Of a stretch of 38,014 bases of DNA, positions 25,646-34,011 are shown piece by piece. This DNA is from Clostridia bacterium. GTDB lineage: Bacteria > Bacillota_A > Clostridia > Oscillospirales > CAG-272. The stretch is taken from assembly GCA_017454075.1 (NCBI GenBank), contig JAFTDQ010000098.1, positions 1 through 38,014 of the forward strand. The letters run 5' to 3'. How positions within the stretch are numbered: the first letter of the stretch is position 1; every line of letters starts with the position of its first letter. Under the pieces are notes generated by a model. That model had not been told where the DNA came from. It saw only the letters and a list, made by a program, of their open reading frames with translations, and searched no databases. A program made the position numbers and the translations under genes.

Positions 25646-26910
25646 TGGATCCGAGTCAGGCAAGCGACCGGCAGGCCCTCTGGCTCTGGCTTTCGCTCCG
25701 GACAGAATTTACCGGAAAGAGCCGCGCCGCGCTCCTGAGGCATTTCGGAGGCGACCTCGCGGCGCTTTACGCGGCGGATTCATACTCCGAAGTGCCCGGA
25801 GTTTCCCCTTCGGCCGCCGAGCGGCTGAAGCTCAAGGACATGAAGCTCGTCCTGAAAACCGTCGAAAACTGCCGGAATGAAGGCATTTCGATAATCACCC
25901 CGGACGACGACGAGTATCCCGAGCGGCTGAAGCTCATTCCCGATCCGCCGGGAGTTCTATACCGCAAAGGCAGGGCGCTCCCCGACGCCGGCGCGCTCCT
26001 TATCGGGGTCGTCGGAACGAGGCGCATGAGCGAATACGGCAGAGACTGCGCCTACACAGCCGCATACGATATGAGCAAGGCCGGCGCCGTCATCGTCAGC
26101 GGAATGGCGATCGGAGTTGACGGGACCGCGCACCGCGCCTGTCTCGACGCCGGAGGCGCCACCGTGGCCGTCCTCGGAAACGGACTCGACAGAGCTTATC
26201 CCGCCGCGCACGGGGACCTGATGAACGAGATTGCCGAGCGCGGAACCCTCATTTCGGAGTTCCCACCGTATTCCCGACCGGAAAAATGGCATTTCCCGTC
26301 CCGCAACAGAATAATAAGCGGCATTTCCCAGGCGGTCCTCATTATTGAAGCGCCGGAAAAAAGCGGAGCGCTCAACACCGCCGAACACGCGTCGTCACAA
26401 CACAGGCGCGTCTACGCAATGCCCGGCAAGGCCGGCGAGCTCGGGAGCAAGGGAACGAACGCCCTTATCCGGGACGGAGCCGGAATGATAACCGAAGGTC
26501 GGGAGATAATCGCCGACTTTGAGGAGCGCTATCCGACGGTCAGCAGTCTGCTCATCCCGTCGGAGGCAGTCAAGCCGAGAGAGCCCGAAAAGACCGCGAA
26601 AAAAGAAAAATCGCGCTCGCGCGCGAAAAAGCCCGAGCCGCCCGTTCCTCAGCCCGAGGTCATCGAGGATATACCGATACCCGGCGTCATTACCGGCGTC
26701 CCCGAACCCGGGCGAACCCTGCCCGAGGGTCTGGACGGCGTCGAAGCCGACATCATGGAGTTGTTCGCCTCGCGCGGCGGCGTCATGACCGCGGACGAGC
26801 TTTCTGTCCGTCTCGGCGCGGAGATCGGCGACGTCCTCTTCGGTCTCACCATGCTTGAGATAAAAGGGCTCATCACGGCCGTCCCCGGCGGCAAGTACGT
26901 GATGGCGTGA
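25645..26910 (+). CDS. dprA: DNA-processing protein DprA
   Basis: The 421-residue protein has a helical N-terminal SAM-like region (1-75), then the Rossmann core with GVVGTRRMSEYGRD, SGMAIGVDGTAHRACLDAGG, AVLGNGLDRAYP, the signature WHFPSRNRIISGIS and EAPEKSGALNTAEHAS. A Lys/Glu/Pro linker follows (about 308-352), and the C-terminus has a winged-helix (365-420). DprA protects incoming single-stranded DNA and loads RecA in transformation and is widely kept even in non-transformable bacteria. The start overlaps the previous stop as TAATG. It ends the operon before a strong terminator. Confidence 0.94.
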   Translation: MDPSQASDRQALWLWLSLRTEFTGKSRAALLRHFGGDLAALYAADSYSEVPGVSPSAAERLKLKDMKLVLKTVENCRNEGISIITPDDDEYPERLKLIPDPPGVLYRKGRALPDAGALLIGVVGTRRMSEYGRDCAYTAAYDMSKAGAVIVSGMAIGVDGTAHRACLDAGGATVAVLGNGLDRAYPAAHGDLMNEIAERGTLISEFPPYSRPEKWHFPSRNRIISGISQAVLIIEAPEKSGALNTAEHASSQHRRVYAMPGKAGELGSKGTNALIRDGAGMITEGREIIADFEERYPTVSSLLIPSEAVKPREPEKTAKKEKSRSRAKKPEPPVPQPEVIEDIPIPGVITGVPEPGRTLPEGLDGVEADIMELFASRGGVMTADELSVRLGAEIGDVLFGLTMLEIKGLITAVPGGKYVMA

Positions 26911-26923
26911 ACAGTGACAATTC

Positions 26924-26955
26924 AAAAATCCCCCGAAAAAAAACGGGGGATTTTT
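26924..26955 (+). terminator. intrinsic terminator after dprA
   Basis: A perfect 12-bp stem AAAAATCCCCCG/CGGGGGATTTTT (26924-26935 with 26944-26955) with an A-only 8-nt loop. The T run is part of the descending arm. It lies 13 nt after the stop. Confidence 0.93.
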
Positions 26956-26968
26956 GTCTGTCCCGGTA

Positions 26969-26997
26969 TTGACATGATCCGGTTTTTATTGTATAAT
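26969..26997 (+). promoter_or_regulatory. consensus promoter for the second small membrane-protein gene
   Basis: TTGACA (26969-26974), 17-nt spacer, TATAAT (26992-26997). The start codon is about 140 nt downstream, so the transcript has a long leader. Confidence 0.88.
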
Positions 26998-27018
26998 TTA
27001 CTTGACTAAAGCGGATTT

Positions 27019-27106
27019 GTCCTTATCGCGGCAAAATTGCCCCGAGGACACCCGGACGTCGCAAAAGAATAAACGCGCTGCCGCCGCGAGCCGTGCGGGG
27101 ACGCGC
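27019..27106 (+). other. structured 5' leader with two possible hairpins
   Basis: Within the roughly 130-nt leader, an interrupted stem joins GTCC 27019-27022, CG 27027-27028 and GGCAA 27030-27034 to TTGCC 27037-27041, CG 27043-27044 and GGAC 27046-27049. A second pairs GCGC/CCGC (27075-27084) with GCGG/GCGC (27095-27106). It matches no riboswitch class I know. Confidence 0.3.
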
Positions 27107-27136
27107 ATTTATATAAAAAAGAAAGAGAGAAAGACC

Positions 27137-27508
27137 ATGGCCTCCTTCAAAGAAAAATTCACCAACCCCCCGGATCACACCTCCGAAATGGAAGAAAAGG
27201 ACATCGCCGACAACAAGGTGATGGCTATACTCGCCTACCTGTGGATACTGTTCCTTATTCCGCTCTTTGCCGCAAAAGAGTCGAAATTCGCGCGTTTCCA
27301 CGCTAATCAGGGCATTATACTCTTTATCGCTTCCATCGTCGTCGGCATCGCAAGCGCCATCCTCGGCCTGATCCCGATAGTAGGCGCGATCGTCGGCTGG
27401 CTCCTCAGCATCTGCCTCTTCGTCTTCTTCATCCTCGGCATAGTCAACGCCGTTCAGGGAAAAGCGAAGGAACTTCCGTTCATAGGCGGTATCAAGATCC
27501 TCAAATAA
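27137..27508 (+). CDS. DUF4870-like small membrane protein
   Basis: The 123-residue protein has an acidic cytoplasmic N-terminus (EMEEKDIADNK) and then three hydrophobic segments (about 31-47, 56-80 and 86-108) with FHANQGIILFI, LIPIVGAIVGWL and the end block GKAKELPFIGGIKILK. These features fit the DUF4870/TM family and mark it as a paralogue of the 135-residue protein at 19734. Its function is unknown. An in-frame TTG at 27002 would add 45 polar residues but sits at the transcription start with no ribosome binding site, so ATG 27137 is chosen. Confidence 0.8.
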   Translation: MASFKEKFTNPPDHTSEMEEKDIADNKVMAILAYLWILFLIPLFAAKESKFARFHANQGIILFIASIVVGIASAILGLIPIVGAIVGWLLSICLFVFFILGIVNAVQGKAKELPFIGGIKILK

Positions 27509-27521
27509 TTGCAGGAAAAGC

Positions 27522-27546
27522 AAATCCCCCGCGACGCGGGGGATTT
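27522..27546. terminator. bidirectional terminator between convergent operons
   Basis: An 11-bp perfect stem (27522-27532 with 27536-27546), loop of 3 nt. It begins 13 nt after the + strand stop and abuts the stop of the - strand histidinol phosphatase gene. T-rich sequence follows on the + strand, and the A-rich arm gives U on the - strand. Confidence 0.9.
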
Positions 27547-28314
27547 TCATATTTTGTCTCCGAATCGGTCAAAACCGAAGCACAGCGTCTCTTTCCTGTG
27601 GCTGTCGCTTGAAAGGATAAAGCGGCCGCCGCGCGAGCGGACGTAATCGGCGAGCGCCGGCGACGGATAAGGACTTTTCCGGCAGCCCCTTGAGATCGCG
27701 CCGGTGTTGATCTCGAATATCTGTCCCGGGCGGGCGGCGAGTATTTCGTCGACCGCCTTTTTTGCCGCCGCGACGTATCGCGGATCGTTTTCATCAAAGA
27801 GCGCTCCGCCCTCGTTGAACTTCGTTATGAGATCGAGATGCCCGATTATATCCGGGCTCATCGCGGAAAGCCGCGCGACGTTTTCGAAATAATCCTCGGC
27901 GAGCGATATAAGATCTCCGCAAAAATACTTTTCGGCGGCGTATATCAGCGTCGCGCCGTCAAGATCGACGGGTATGTATTCGTCGCCGAGGTGAAAATAG
28001 TGCACCGAACCGATGACGTAATCAAAATCCCCCGCCGGCATTCCCGAGAAAAGATCCTGTTCTATCCCGCAGAGCACGCGCATCCTTCCGGCATACTCCC
28101 GGGCGAGTGATCTGATCTCCGAAACGTATTCGCCGGCTTTGTCCCTGTCCATGCAGTACGAGGTGTCAAAATCCGTGTAAGAATGATCGGAGAAACCGAG
28201 AACCCCGACGCCGATCTCCTCCGCCCGGGCGGCGACGTCACGGGGAAGGTCGGCGCCGTCGCTGTAAACCGTATGGACGTGAAGATCTGTCAGTACGTTT
28301 CCAAAGCAGGGCAT
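27547..28314 (-). CDS. hisK: histidinol-phosphatase, PHP family
   Basis: The 255-residue PHP-fold phosphatase removes phosphate from L-histidinol phosphate. Metal-binding motifs are DLHVHTVYSDG (10-20), GFSDHSY, GIEQDLF, GSVHYFH, GHLDLI and SSDSHRKE near the C-terminus. Placement at the end of the his operon supports this over other PHP hydrolases. The start overlaps the hisIE stop by 1 nt. The type is the Bacillus-like HisK rather than the HAD-type domain fused to HisB in enterobacteria, which fits the single-domain HisB here. Confidence 0.9.
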   Translation of the reverse strand: MPCFGNVLTDLHVHTVYSDGADLPRDVAARAEEIGVGVLGFSDHSYTDFDTSYCMDRDKAGEYVSEIRSLAREYAGRMRVLCGIEQDLFSGMPAGDFDYVIGSVHYFHLGDEYIPVDLDGATLIYAAEKYFCGDLISLAEDYFENVARLSAMSPDIIGHLDLITKFNEGGALFDENDPRYVAAAKKAVDEILAARPGQIFEINTGAISRGCRKSPYPSPALADYVRSRGGRFILSSDSHRKETLCFGFDRFGDKI

Positions 28315-28982
28315 CAGGTCATTTTCTCCTGTTTGACCTTATGATCTATCACGTGCCGGGAAGCGAGCTCTTTTCTGATCTCGTCGACGGAGATGCCCAT
28401 GTCAGTCATAAGAACGAGGACGTGGTAAGCGAGATCGGCGATCTCGTAGACCGTCTCTTTTCTGTCGTCGGCTTTTCCGGCTATAATGACCTCGGTGCAT
28501 TCCTCGCCGACCTTTTTAAGAATCTTGTCACGTCCCTTTTCAAAAAGGTACGTCGTATAGGAGCCCTCGGGTCTCGTCGCGTTTCTTTCGGAAAGCAGAG
28601 CGGCGAGCCCGTCGATCGAAAAATCTCCGAGCTTATCGCTCCTGAACAGACCGTTCTCAAAGCACGATTCGCTCCCGAGATGACAGGCGGGACCGTCAGG
28701 TATCACGTCGACGAGCAGAGCGTCGAAATCGCAGTCCGCGGTCACCGAGACGACGTGCTGGTAATTCCCGCTCGTCTCTCCCTTCAGCCACAGCTCGTTT
28801 CTCGACCTGCTGAAAAAGCAGGTCAGTTCCTTTTCGAGGGTAATATCGAGGGATTCGCGGTTCATATAGGCAAGCGTCAGCACGCGCCCGGTGCGGGCGT
28901 CCCTGACTATTGCCGGAATGAGCCCGTTTTTGTCGAATCTGAGTTTTTCCTTACAGTCAAAATCAAGCATATCTGTCCTCAT
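28314..28982 (-). CDS. hisI: bifunctional phosphoribosyl-AMP cyclohydrolase / phosphoribosyl-ATP pyrophosphatase
   Basis: The 222-residue fusion (HisIE) catalyses steps 2 and 3 of histidine synthesis. The N-terminal cyclohydrolase domain (about 8-115) has VLTLAYMNRESL, LWLKGETSGNYQ, and the zinc/catalytic segment CDFDALLVDVIPDGPACHLG. The C-terminal pyrophosphatase domain (about 128-215) has GSYTTYLFEKG, KKVGEECTEVIIAGK and ETVYEIADLAYHVLVLM. ATG 28982 is chosen for its ATGA overlap with hisF; Met at residue 5 is the alternative. Confidence 0.94.
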   Translation of the reverse strand: MRTDMLDFDCKEKLRFDKNGLIPAIVRDARTGRVLTLAYMNRESLDITLEKELTCFFSRSRNELWLKGETSGNYQHVVSVTADCDFDALLVDVIPDGPACHLGSESCFENGLFRSDKLGDFSIDGLAALLSERNATRPEGSYTTYLFEKGRDKILKKVGEECTEVIIAGKADDRKETVYEIADLAYHVLVLMTDMGISVDEIRKELASRHVIDHKVKQEKMT

Positions 28983-29740
28983 ACAATCCGCGCCGGAATC
29001 CCCGCCGCGGACATTTTCTTTTTGAGTTCGGGTATCGAAACCTCGCCGTAATGGAACACCGACGCGGCAAGCCCGGCGTCCACACGCGGGAGCGCCCTGA
29101 AAAGATCTATAAAGTCCTCCGTCTTTCCGGCGCCGCCCGAGGCAATGACCGGGACGTCGACCCTGTCGCACACGGCGGAGAGCATCTCGATATCAAATCC
29201 TCCCCTGACGCCGTCGGCGTCCATCGAGTTCAGAACGACCTCCCCGGCGCCGCGCCCGACGCACCCGGCGATCCAGCCGACGGCTTCAATGCCGGTATCG
29301 ACCCTGCCGCCTTTACCGAATACCGTGAACCTTCCGCCGACGCGCTTAACATCTGCCGAAATGACGACGCACTGGCTCCCGTAGCGTTTCGCAGCCTCGG
29401 AAATGAGATCGGGGTTTCTTATAGCGCCGGAATTGACCGACACCTTGTCGGCCCCGCATCCGAGGACCGCCTCGAAATCCGCGAGCGTATTTATCCCTCC
29501 TCCGACGGTCAGGGGTATAAAGACCTTGTCGGCCGTCTCCTCGAGCACGTCGAGGAACAGGGATCTGCCCTCCGCAGACGCGGTTATATCGTAAAAAACA
29601 AGCTCATCCGCGCCTTCAGCGACGTATCTTTCGGCGAGCTCCACCGGGGAGGATACGTCACGGAGATTTTCGAAGTTCACTCCCTTGACGACTCTGCCGT
29701 TTCTGACGTCAAGGCACGGGATTATTCTTTTCGCAAGCAT
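28979..29740 (-). CDS. hisF: imidazole glycerol phosphate synthase cyclase subunit HisF
   Basis: The 253-residue TIM-barrel enzyme uses ammonia from HisH to turn PRFAR into IGP and AICAR. Catalytic aspartates lie in IIPCLDVRNGRVVKG (Asp11) and VVISADVKRVGG. Phosphate-binding loops LTVGGGI and VIASGGAG and the LNSMDADGVRGG segment are present. The gene overlaps hisA by 19 nt upstream and hisIE by 4 nt downstream. Length and motifs are normal. Confidence 0.96.
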   Translation of the reverse strand: MLAKRIIPCLDVRNGRVVKGVNFENLRDVSSPVELAERYVAEGADELVFYDITASAEGRSLFLDVLEETADKVFIPLTVGGGINTLADFEAVLGCGADKVSVNSGAIRNPDLISEAAKRYGSQCVVISADVKRVGGRFTVFGKGGRVDTGIEAVGWIAGCVGRGAGEVVLNSMDADGVRGGFDIEMLSAVCDRVDVPVIASGGAGKTEDFIDLFRALPRVDAGLAASVFHYGEVSIPELKKKMSAAGIPARIV

Positions 29741-30444
29741 GCCGCCTCCGTTGCCTCACCCACGGTGAGTGTTCCCTCGTAGTACGCTCTTCCGATGATC
29801 GCCCCGTAAACGCCGGCGCGCGCGAGCTTTATCACGTCCTCCGCGGAGCTGACGCCGCCCGAAGCTATGACGTCAAGACCCGTTTTTCCTATCCTGCTGT
29901 AAAGGCCGTGATTTGCTCCCTTCATCGCCCCGTCACGGGAGATGTCGGTGCATATGACGGTCTTTACTCCTTTTTCTTTCAGTTCGCGGCAGAAATCCTC
30001 CGCCCGGACGCCGCTCGTTTCGGTCCATCCGTTGACCGAGACAAATCCGCCGCGGGCGTCGACCGAAACGGCTATCCTGTCCCCGTAACGTCCGATCGCC
30101 GTATCGAGAAATCCGGGATCCCCGAGCGCCGCCGTCCCGAGGATCATGCGGTCGATCCCGGCCTCCGCGTATCGTTCGAGAACTTCTTCCGAGCGGATCC
30201 CTCCTCCGACCTCGCAGAACAGGCCGGTCTGTTTTTTTATTTCAGCAATTACGGGGAAATTCGGAGAAGTTCCGGTTCTCGCGCCTTCGAGGTCAACGAT
30301 ATGAAGACGACCGGCCCCTTCCTTCATAAGTCTGAGAGCCGTTTCGACGGCGCTGTCCGAATAGACCTTCATTTTCCCGTAGTCTCCGCGAAGCAGTCTT
30401 ACGACCCTTCCCCCGTAAACGTCTATTGCCGGAAAAATCAGCAT
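29722..30444 (-). CDS. hisA: ProFAR isomerase HisA
   Basis: The 240-residue TIM-barrel isomerase converts ProFAR to PRFAR. Motifs: FPAIDVYGGRVVRL (Asp8), EVGGGIRS, VSVDARGG (second catalytic Asp), TDISRDGAMKGAN and VIASGGVSS. ATG 30444 is chosen because the family begins MLIFPAID; it overlaps hisH by 7 nt. The start in the longer in-frame extension would add basic residues unlike the family. Confidence 0.95.
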   Translation of the reverse strand: MLIFPAIDVYGGRVVRLLRGDYGKMKVYSDSAVETALRLMKEGAGRLHIVDLEGARTGTSPNFPVIAEIKKQTGLFCEVGGGIRSEEVLERYAEAGIDRMILGTAALGDPGFLDTAIGRYGDRIAVSVDARGGFVSVNGWTETSGVRAEDFCRELKEKGVKTVICTDISRDGAMKGANHGLYSRIGKTGLDVIASGGVSSAEDVIKLARAGVYGAIIGRAYYEGTLTVGEATEAACLRKE

Positions 30445-31076
30445 CGTATACCTCCGATCCCGGCGGCAAAGTCGGCGAAAGCGCGAAGGATCCCGAGCCC
30501 GACGCGCCCGCTTTTTTCGGGATGGAACTGACACCCGAAAACGCTGCCGCGCCCGACGGCGGCGGTGACCTCAACGTGATAGTCTGCCGTCGCTATAACG
30601 TCGTCCCCGCAGTCCGCGCCGTAATAGGAATGAACGAAATAAACGCAATCACCGTCCGAGCTGTATTTCATCAGCGGAGAGTCTTTTTTCTTTATCTCAA
30701 GGGCGTTCCAGCCGATATGCGGGACCTTGAAATCCGTCGGTACCCTGTCCCTCAGAGGGACGACCCTGCCGCTTATCAGCCCGAGACCGCGGTGAACGCC
30801 GAATTCGAGACTTTCTTCAAGGAGCAGCTGCATCCCGAGGCATATGCCGAGCAGGGGTCTCCCCTTGCCGGCGGCGTCTTTCAGATATTCATCGAGTCCC
30901 GTCGCCCTCAGTTTTTCGGCCGCCTCGCCGAACGCGCCGACGCCCGGGAGGATGATCCCGTCGGCAGTATCGAGCGTCCCGGGATCGCCCGTCACCACGG
31001 CGTCCTCGCCGATCGCCCTGAGCGACCTGACGACCGAAAAGAGATTCCCGACTCCGTAGTCGACAACCGCGATCAT
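30438..31076 (-). CDS. hisH: imidazole glycerol phosphate synthase glutaminase subunit HisH
   Basis: The 212-residue class I glutamine amidotransferase supplies ammonia to HisF. It starts MIAVVDYGVGNLFSVVRSL, has the oxyanion/nucleophile segment PLLGICLGMQLLLEES with the catalytic Cys, PHIGWN, and the catalytic His in CQFHPEKSG. Start ATG 31076 shares one base with the hisB stop (TGATG). The position between hisB and hisA follows the usual Firmicutes order. Confidence 0.95.
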   Translation of the reverse strand: MIAVVDYGVGNLFSVVRSLRAIGEDAVVTGDPGTLDTADGIILPGVGAFGEAAEKLRATGLDEYLKDAAGKGRPLLGICLGMQLLLEESLEFGVHRGLGLISGRVVPLRDRVPTDFKVPHIGWNALEIKKKDSPLMKYSSDGDCVYFVHSYYGADCGDDVIATADYHVEVTAAVGRGSVFGCQFHPEKSGRVGLGILRAFADFAAGIGGIRC

Positions 31077-31654
31077 CAGATCACGCCCTTTGTCGAGGGG
31101 ACGTCGGAACCGGTAACCGAGCACGCCTCGGAAAGCGCGCGGGCGGCGCTTTTGAAGCAGCACTCTATGATGTGGTGGGTATTCATTCCGGAAAGCTGTC
31201 TCACGTGGAGAGTGATCGCCGCCTCACGGGCAAACGCCGTGAAGAACTCGCCGACAAGCTCGGTGTCAAAATCGCCGACGCGGCGGCACGGGAGCTCGGT
31301 CCTGACGTCTGAAAAGCCCCTCCCCGAAATATCGACGGCCGTCATCACGAGCGCCTCGTCCATCGGAAGTATCACCGAACCGTATCTTTTAATCCCGCGG
31401 CAGTCGCCGAGCGCCTCGCGGAACGCCTTCCCGAGACATATTCCGATATCCTCGGCGCTGTGGTGAAAATCCACCTCGGTGTCCCCGCTGCAGGAAAGCG
31501 TGATATCAAATCCTCCGTGCTTCGAAAAAAGCGTGAGCATATGATCGAAAAAACCGTTTCCGGTTGCGATTTCCGAAACGCCGGTACCGTCAAGCGACAG
31601 ACCGATCGCGACGTCTGTCTCCTTTGTTTTTCTCTTTATTTCCGCTTTTCTCAT
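31076..31654 (-). CDS. hisB: imidazoleglycerol-phosphate dehydratase HisB
   Basis: The 192-residue single-function enzyme converts IGP to imidazole acetol phosphate. Manganese-binding histidine motifs are NGFFDHML, VDFHHSAEDIGI and MNTHHIIECCFKS. No HAD-type phosphatase domain is fused; this is consistent with the separate PHP phosphatase at the operon's end. The start overlaps the hisC stop by 4 nt (ATGA). Confidence 0.96.
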   Translation of the reverse strand: MRKAEIKRKTKETDVAIGLSLDGTGVSEIATGNGFFDHMLTLFSKHGGFDITLSCSGDTEVDFHHSAEDIGICLGKAFREALGDCRGIKRYGSVILPMDEALVMTAVDISGRGFSDVRTELPCRRVGDFDTELVGEFFTAFAREAAITLHVRQLSGMNTHHIIECCFKSAARALSEACSVTGSDVPSTKGVI

Positions 31655-32724
31655 CTGAGTATTCCTTTCTCTTCGATTATCGCGCTGAGCGCACCGATAA
31701 GCGCGTCTACCTCTTCTTCCGAGCCGACTGTGATCCTGTTGTAGTCTCCGGTCCGTTCGCCGCCGAAATGCCGCACGAGTATCCCTTTTCTCCTGAGAGA
31801 CAGATATATCTCTTCGCCGGAGATCGAAGGATGTCTCGCAAAAACGAAATTCCCGAGCGAGTCCGTGACGTCAAACCCGGACTTTTTCATCTCCGATATG
31901 AGCCGGCCGCGGCTTCTGATTATCCGGCGACAGTTATCCGAAGTATATTCGGGATCTGAAAGAGCCCCTATCCCGGCCGCCGCCGTCATCATGCTTACGT
32001 TATAAGGATTTATCGAATTTCGTATCAGGTCAAGATCTTTTATAAGCTCCTGACATCCTATCCCGAAGCCCAGACGCGCCCCGGCCATCGACCTGGATTT
32101 TGAAAACGTTCCGGTCACGAGGACGTTGTCGAGCTCCTTCGTGAGTCCCGCGCAGCTCTCCGCTCCGAAATCAACGTACGCCTCATCGATGACGTAAAGC
32201 GATTCCGGGTGTCTCAGCGCCGCCTCCCTTATACGTTCAATCGGGGTGAATATGCCGGTCGGCGCGTTCGGATTGGCTATGAAGAACACGCATTTTTCCC
32301 CGTCGAGCATTCCGTCAGGCAGGGAAAAGTCGCTGTTCAGCGGGACCGTCCGGTAAGGAACGCCGTTCTGCTCCGCGAATATCGGATAAAAACCGTAAGT
32401 CACGTCGGGAAAGACCGCCGGCCTTTCATGACAGCAGAACGCCGCAAATGTAAAATTGAGTATCTCGTCCGATCCGTTTCCCACGGTGATACATTCCGGC
32501 GTCACGGAATACGTCCCGCCGAGCGCCTCTCGGAGGGAAAGATACGTCGGATCCGGATAAAGCATGAGCCTTTCGGCCGCGTCCGCCGCGTTTTTCACCG
32601 CCTTTTCCGAAGGAGGGTACGGGGACTCGTTTGTGTTGAGTTTTATATACCGCCGGTCCCTCGGCTGTTCTCCCGGGACGTACGAAACAAGCCCGGATTT
32701 GCGATCCGAAAGAAAACGGCTCAT
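31651..32724 (-). CDS. hisC: histidinol-phosphate aminotransferase HisC
   Basis: The 357-residue PLP-dependent class I/II aminotransferase uses imidazole acetol phosphate and glutamate. Visible are IKLNTNESPYPPSEK, GNGSDEILNFTF, IANPNAPTGIF, YVIDEAYVDF, and the PLP lysine in TFSKSRSMAGARLGFGIG. The start is taken at ATG 32724 (family-like MSRFLSDR), giving a 4-nt ATGA overlap with hisD; a longer upstream frame adds a basic tail with no support. Confidence 0.94.
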   Translation of the reverse strand: MSRFLSDRKSGLVSYVPGEQPRDRRYIKLNTNESPYPPSEKAVKNAADAAERLMLYPDPTYLSLREALGGTYSVTPECITVGNGSDEILNFTFAAFCCHERPAVFPDVTYGFYPIFAEQNGVPYRTVPLNSDFSLPDGMLDGEKCVFFIANPNAPTGIFTPIERIREAALRHPESLYVIDEAYVDFGAESCAGLTKELDNVLVTGTFSKSRSMAGARLGFGIGCQELIKDLDLIRNSINPYNVSMMTAAAGIGALSDPEYTSDNCRRIIRSRGRLISEMKKSGFDVTDSLGNFVFARHPSISGEEIYLSLRRKGILVRHFGGERTGDYNRITVGSEEEVDALIGALSAIIEEKGILR

Positions 32725-33995
32725 TTTTTCATCCTCACGGCGGCGCTTTCGGCATGAGCCCCGAGGCCTTCGCATTCCGCGAAACGCCTTACGTCGTCTC
32801 CTACCCCGAGAAACGCCTCCCTGTCAAAGAAACAGTACTGGGTCTTTTTTATAAAATCGTCTACCGACAGAGGGCTTGAAAATCTCGCCGTTCCGCTCGT
32901 CGGGAGCGTGTGGTTCGGCCCGGCCATATAGTCGCCGAGCGCTTCGGGACAATATCTGCCGAGGAACACCGATCCGGCGTTTTTAACTTTACCGAGCAGA
33001 GCGAACGGCTCTTTCACGCAGAGTTCGAGATGTTCCGGCGCGATCCTGTCGGAAACCGAAACGGCCTCCGACATGTCGCCGACGATTATAATCCTGCCGT
33101 TTTTCTCGATCGAAGCACGGGCGATTTCCTCCCTTGCGAGCCTCGGAAGCTGCTTTTCTATCTCCTCCGACACGAGTACGGCCAGCTTTTCGGAATCCGT
33201 GACCAGAACGGACATCGCGTTTCTGTCATGCTCCGCCTGAGAAAGCAGATCTGCGGCGACGGATTCGGGATCGTTGTCCCCGTCGGCTATGACGAGGATC
33301 TCGCTCGGCCCGGCTATCATGTCTATCGACACGCGGCCGAAGACCTGGCGCTTCGCCTCGGCTACAAAGGCGTTTCCGGGGCCCGTGATTTTGTCGACCG
33401 CCGGTAGGGACTCCGTCCCGAAGGCGAGGGCGGCGATCGCCTGAGCCCCGCCGACCTTGAATATCCTGTCGGCGCCGGCAACGCAGGCGGCGGCGAGCAC
33501 GTTTTTATTTACCTTGCCGTCTCGTCCGGGCGGCGTCGTTATTATTATCTCCGGACATCCGGCAATTTTTGCCGGTATCACGTTCATAAGAACGGTTGAC
33601 GGATAAGCGGCGGTGCCGCCGGGAACGTAAAGCCCCACGCGCCCGAGAGGAGTGATTTTCTGTCCGAGGACGGTCCCGCCGTTTTTCAGCTCAAAGCCCT
33701 TTCGCACCTGTTCGCTGTGAAAACGCGTTATATTTTCGGCGGCGCGGCGAAAAACGCCGAGCAGAGCGGGGTCGGCGCCGGCCATCGCTTCATCCTTTTC
33801 CTCCCGGCTGACTTCAAGTTCTTTCAGTCGGACGCCGTCGAATTTTTCGGTATAATCGCGAAGAGCTTCGTCTCCTCTCAGCGACACGTCTCTGATTATT
33901 TCCCTTACCGTTTCGGAAACATCCCCCGAGAGCGGCTGTTCTCTTCCGAAAACCGCCCGGTCGGGATCGCGCCCGTAATAAAACGTTTTTATCAT
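32721..33995 (-). CDS. hisD: histidinol dehydrogenase HisD
   Basis: The 424-residue zinc enzyme oxidises L-histidinol to L-histidine in two NAD-dependent steps. Characteristic stretches: GLYVPGGTAAYPSTVLMN, IAALAFGTESLPAVDKITGP, DLLSQAEHDRNA (zinc ligand region), IAPEHLEL and GPNHTLPTSGTARFSS. It is 16 nt after hisZG, the only gap in the structural genes, and carries its own AGGAT-type ribosome binding site. Confidence 0.96.
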   Translation of the reverse strand: MIKTFYYGRDPDRAVFGREQPLSGDVSETVREIIRDVSLRGDEALRDYTEKFDGVRLKELEVSREEKDEAMAGADPALLGVFRRAAENITRFHSEQVRKGFELKNGGTVLGQKITPLGRVGLYVPGGTAAYPSTVLMNVIPAKIAGCPEIIITTPPGRDGKVNKNVLAAACVAGADRIFKVGGAQAIAALAFGTESLPAVDKITGPGNAFVAEAKRQVFGRVSIDMIAGPSEILVIADGDNDPESVAADLLSQAEHDRNAMSVLVTDSEKLAVLVSEEIEKQLPRLAREEIARASIEKNGRIIIVGDMSEAVSVSDRIAPEHLELCVKEPFALLGKVKNAGSVFLGRYCPEALGDYMAGPNHTLPTSGTARFSSPLSVDDFIKKTQYCFFDREAFLGVGDDVRRFAECEGLGAHAESAAVRMKK

Positions 33996-34011
33996 GTGTT
34001 ATCCTGTAAAA

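Noticed and set aside
30426..31466. Long open frame on the + strand across hisH/hisB
   Set aside because: It is antisense to clearly conserved his genes and has low-complexity, non-family sequence. It is a shadow frame.
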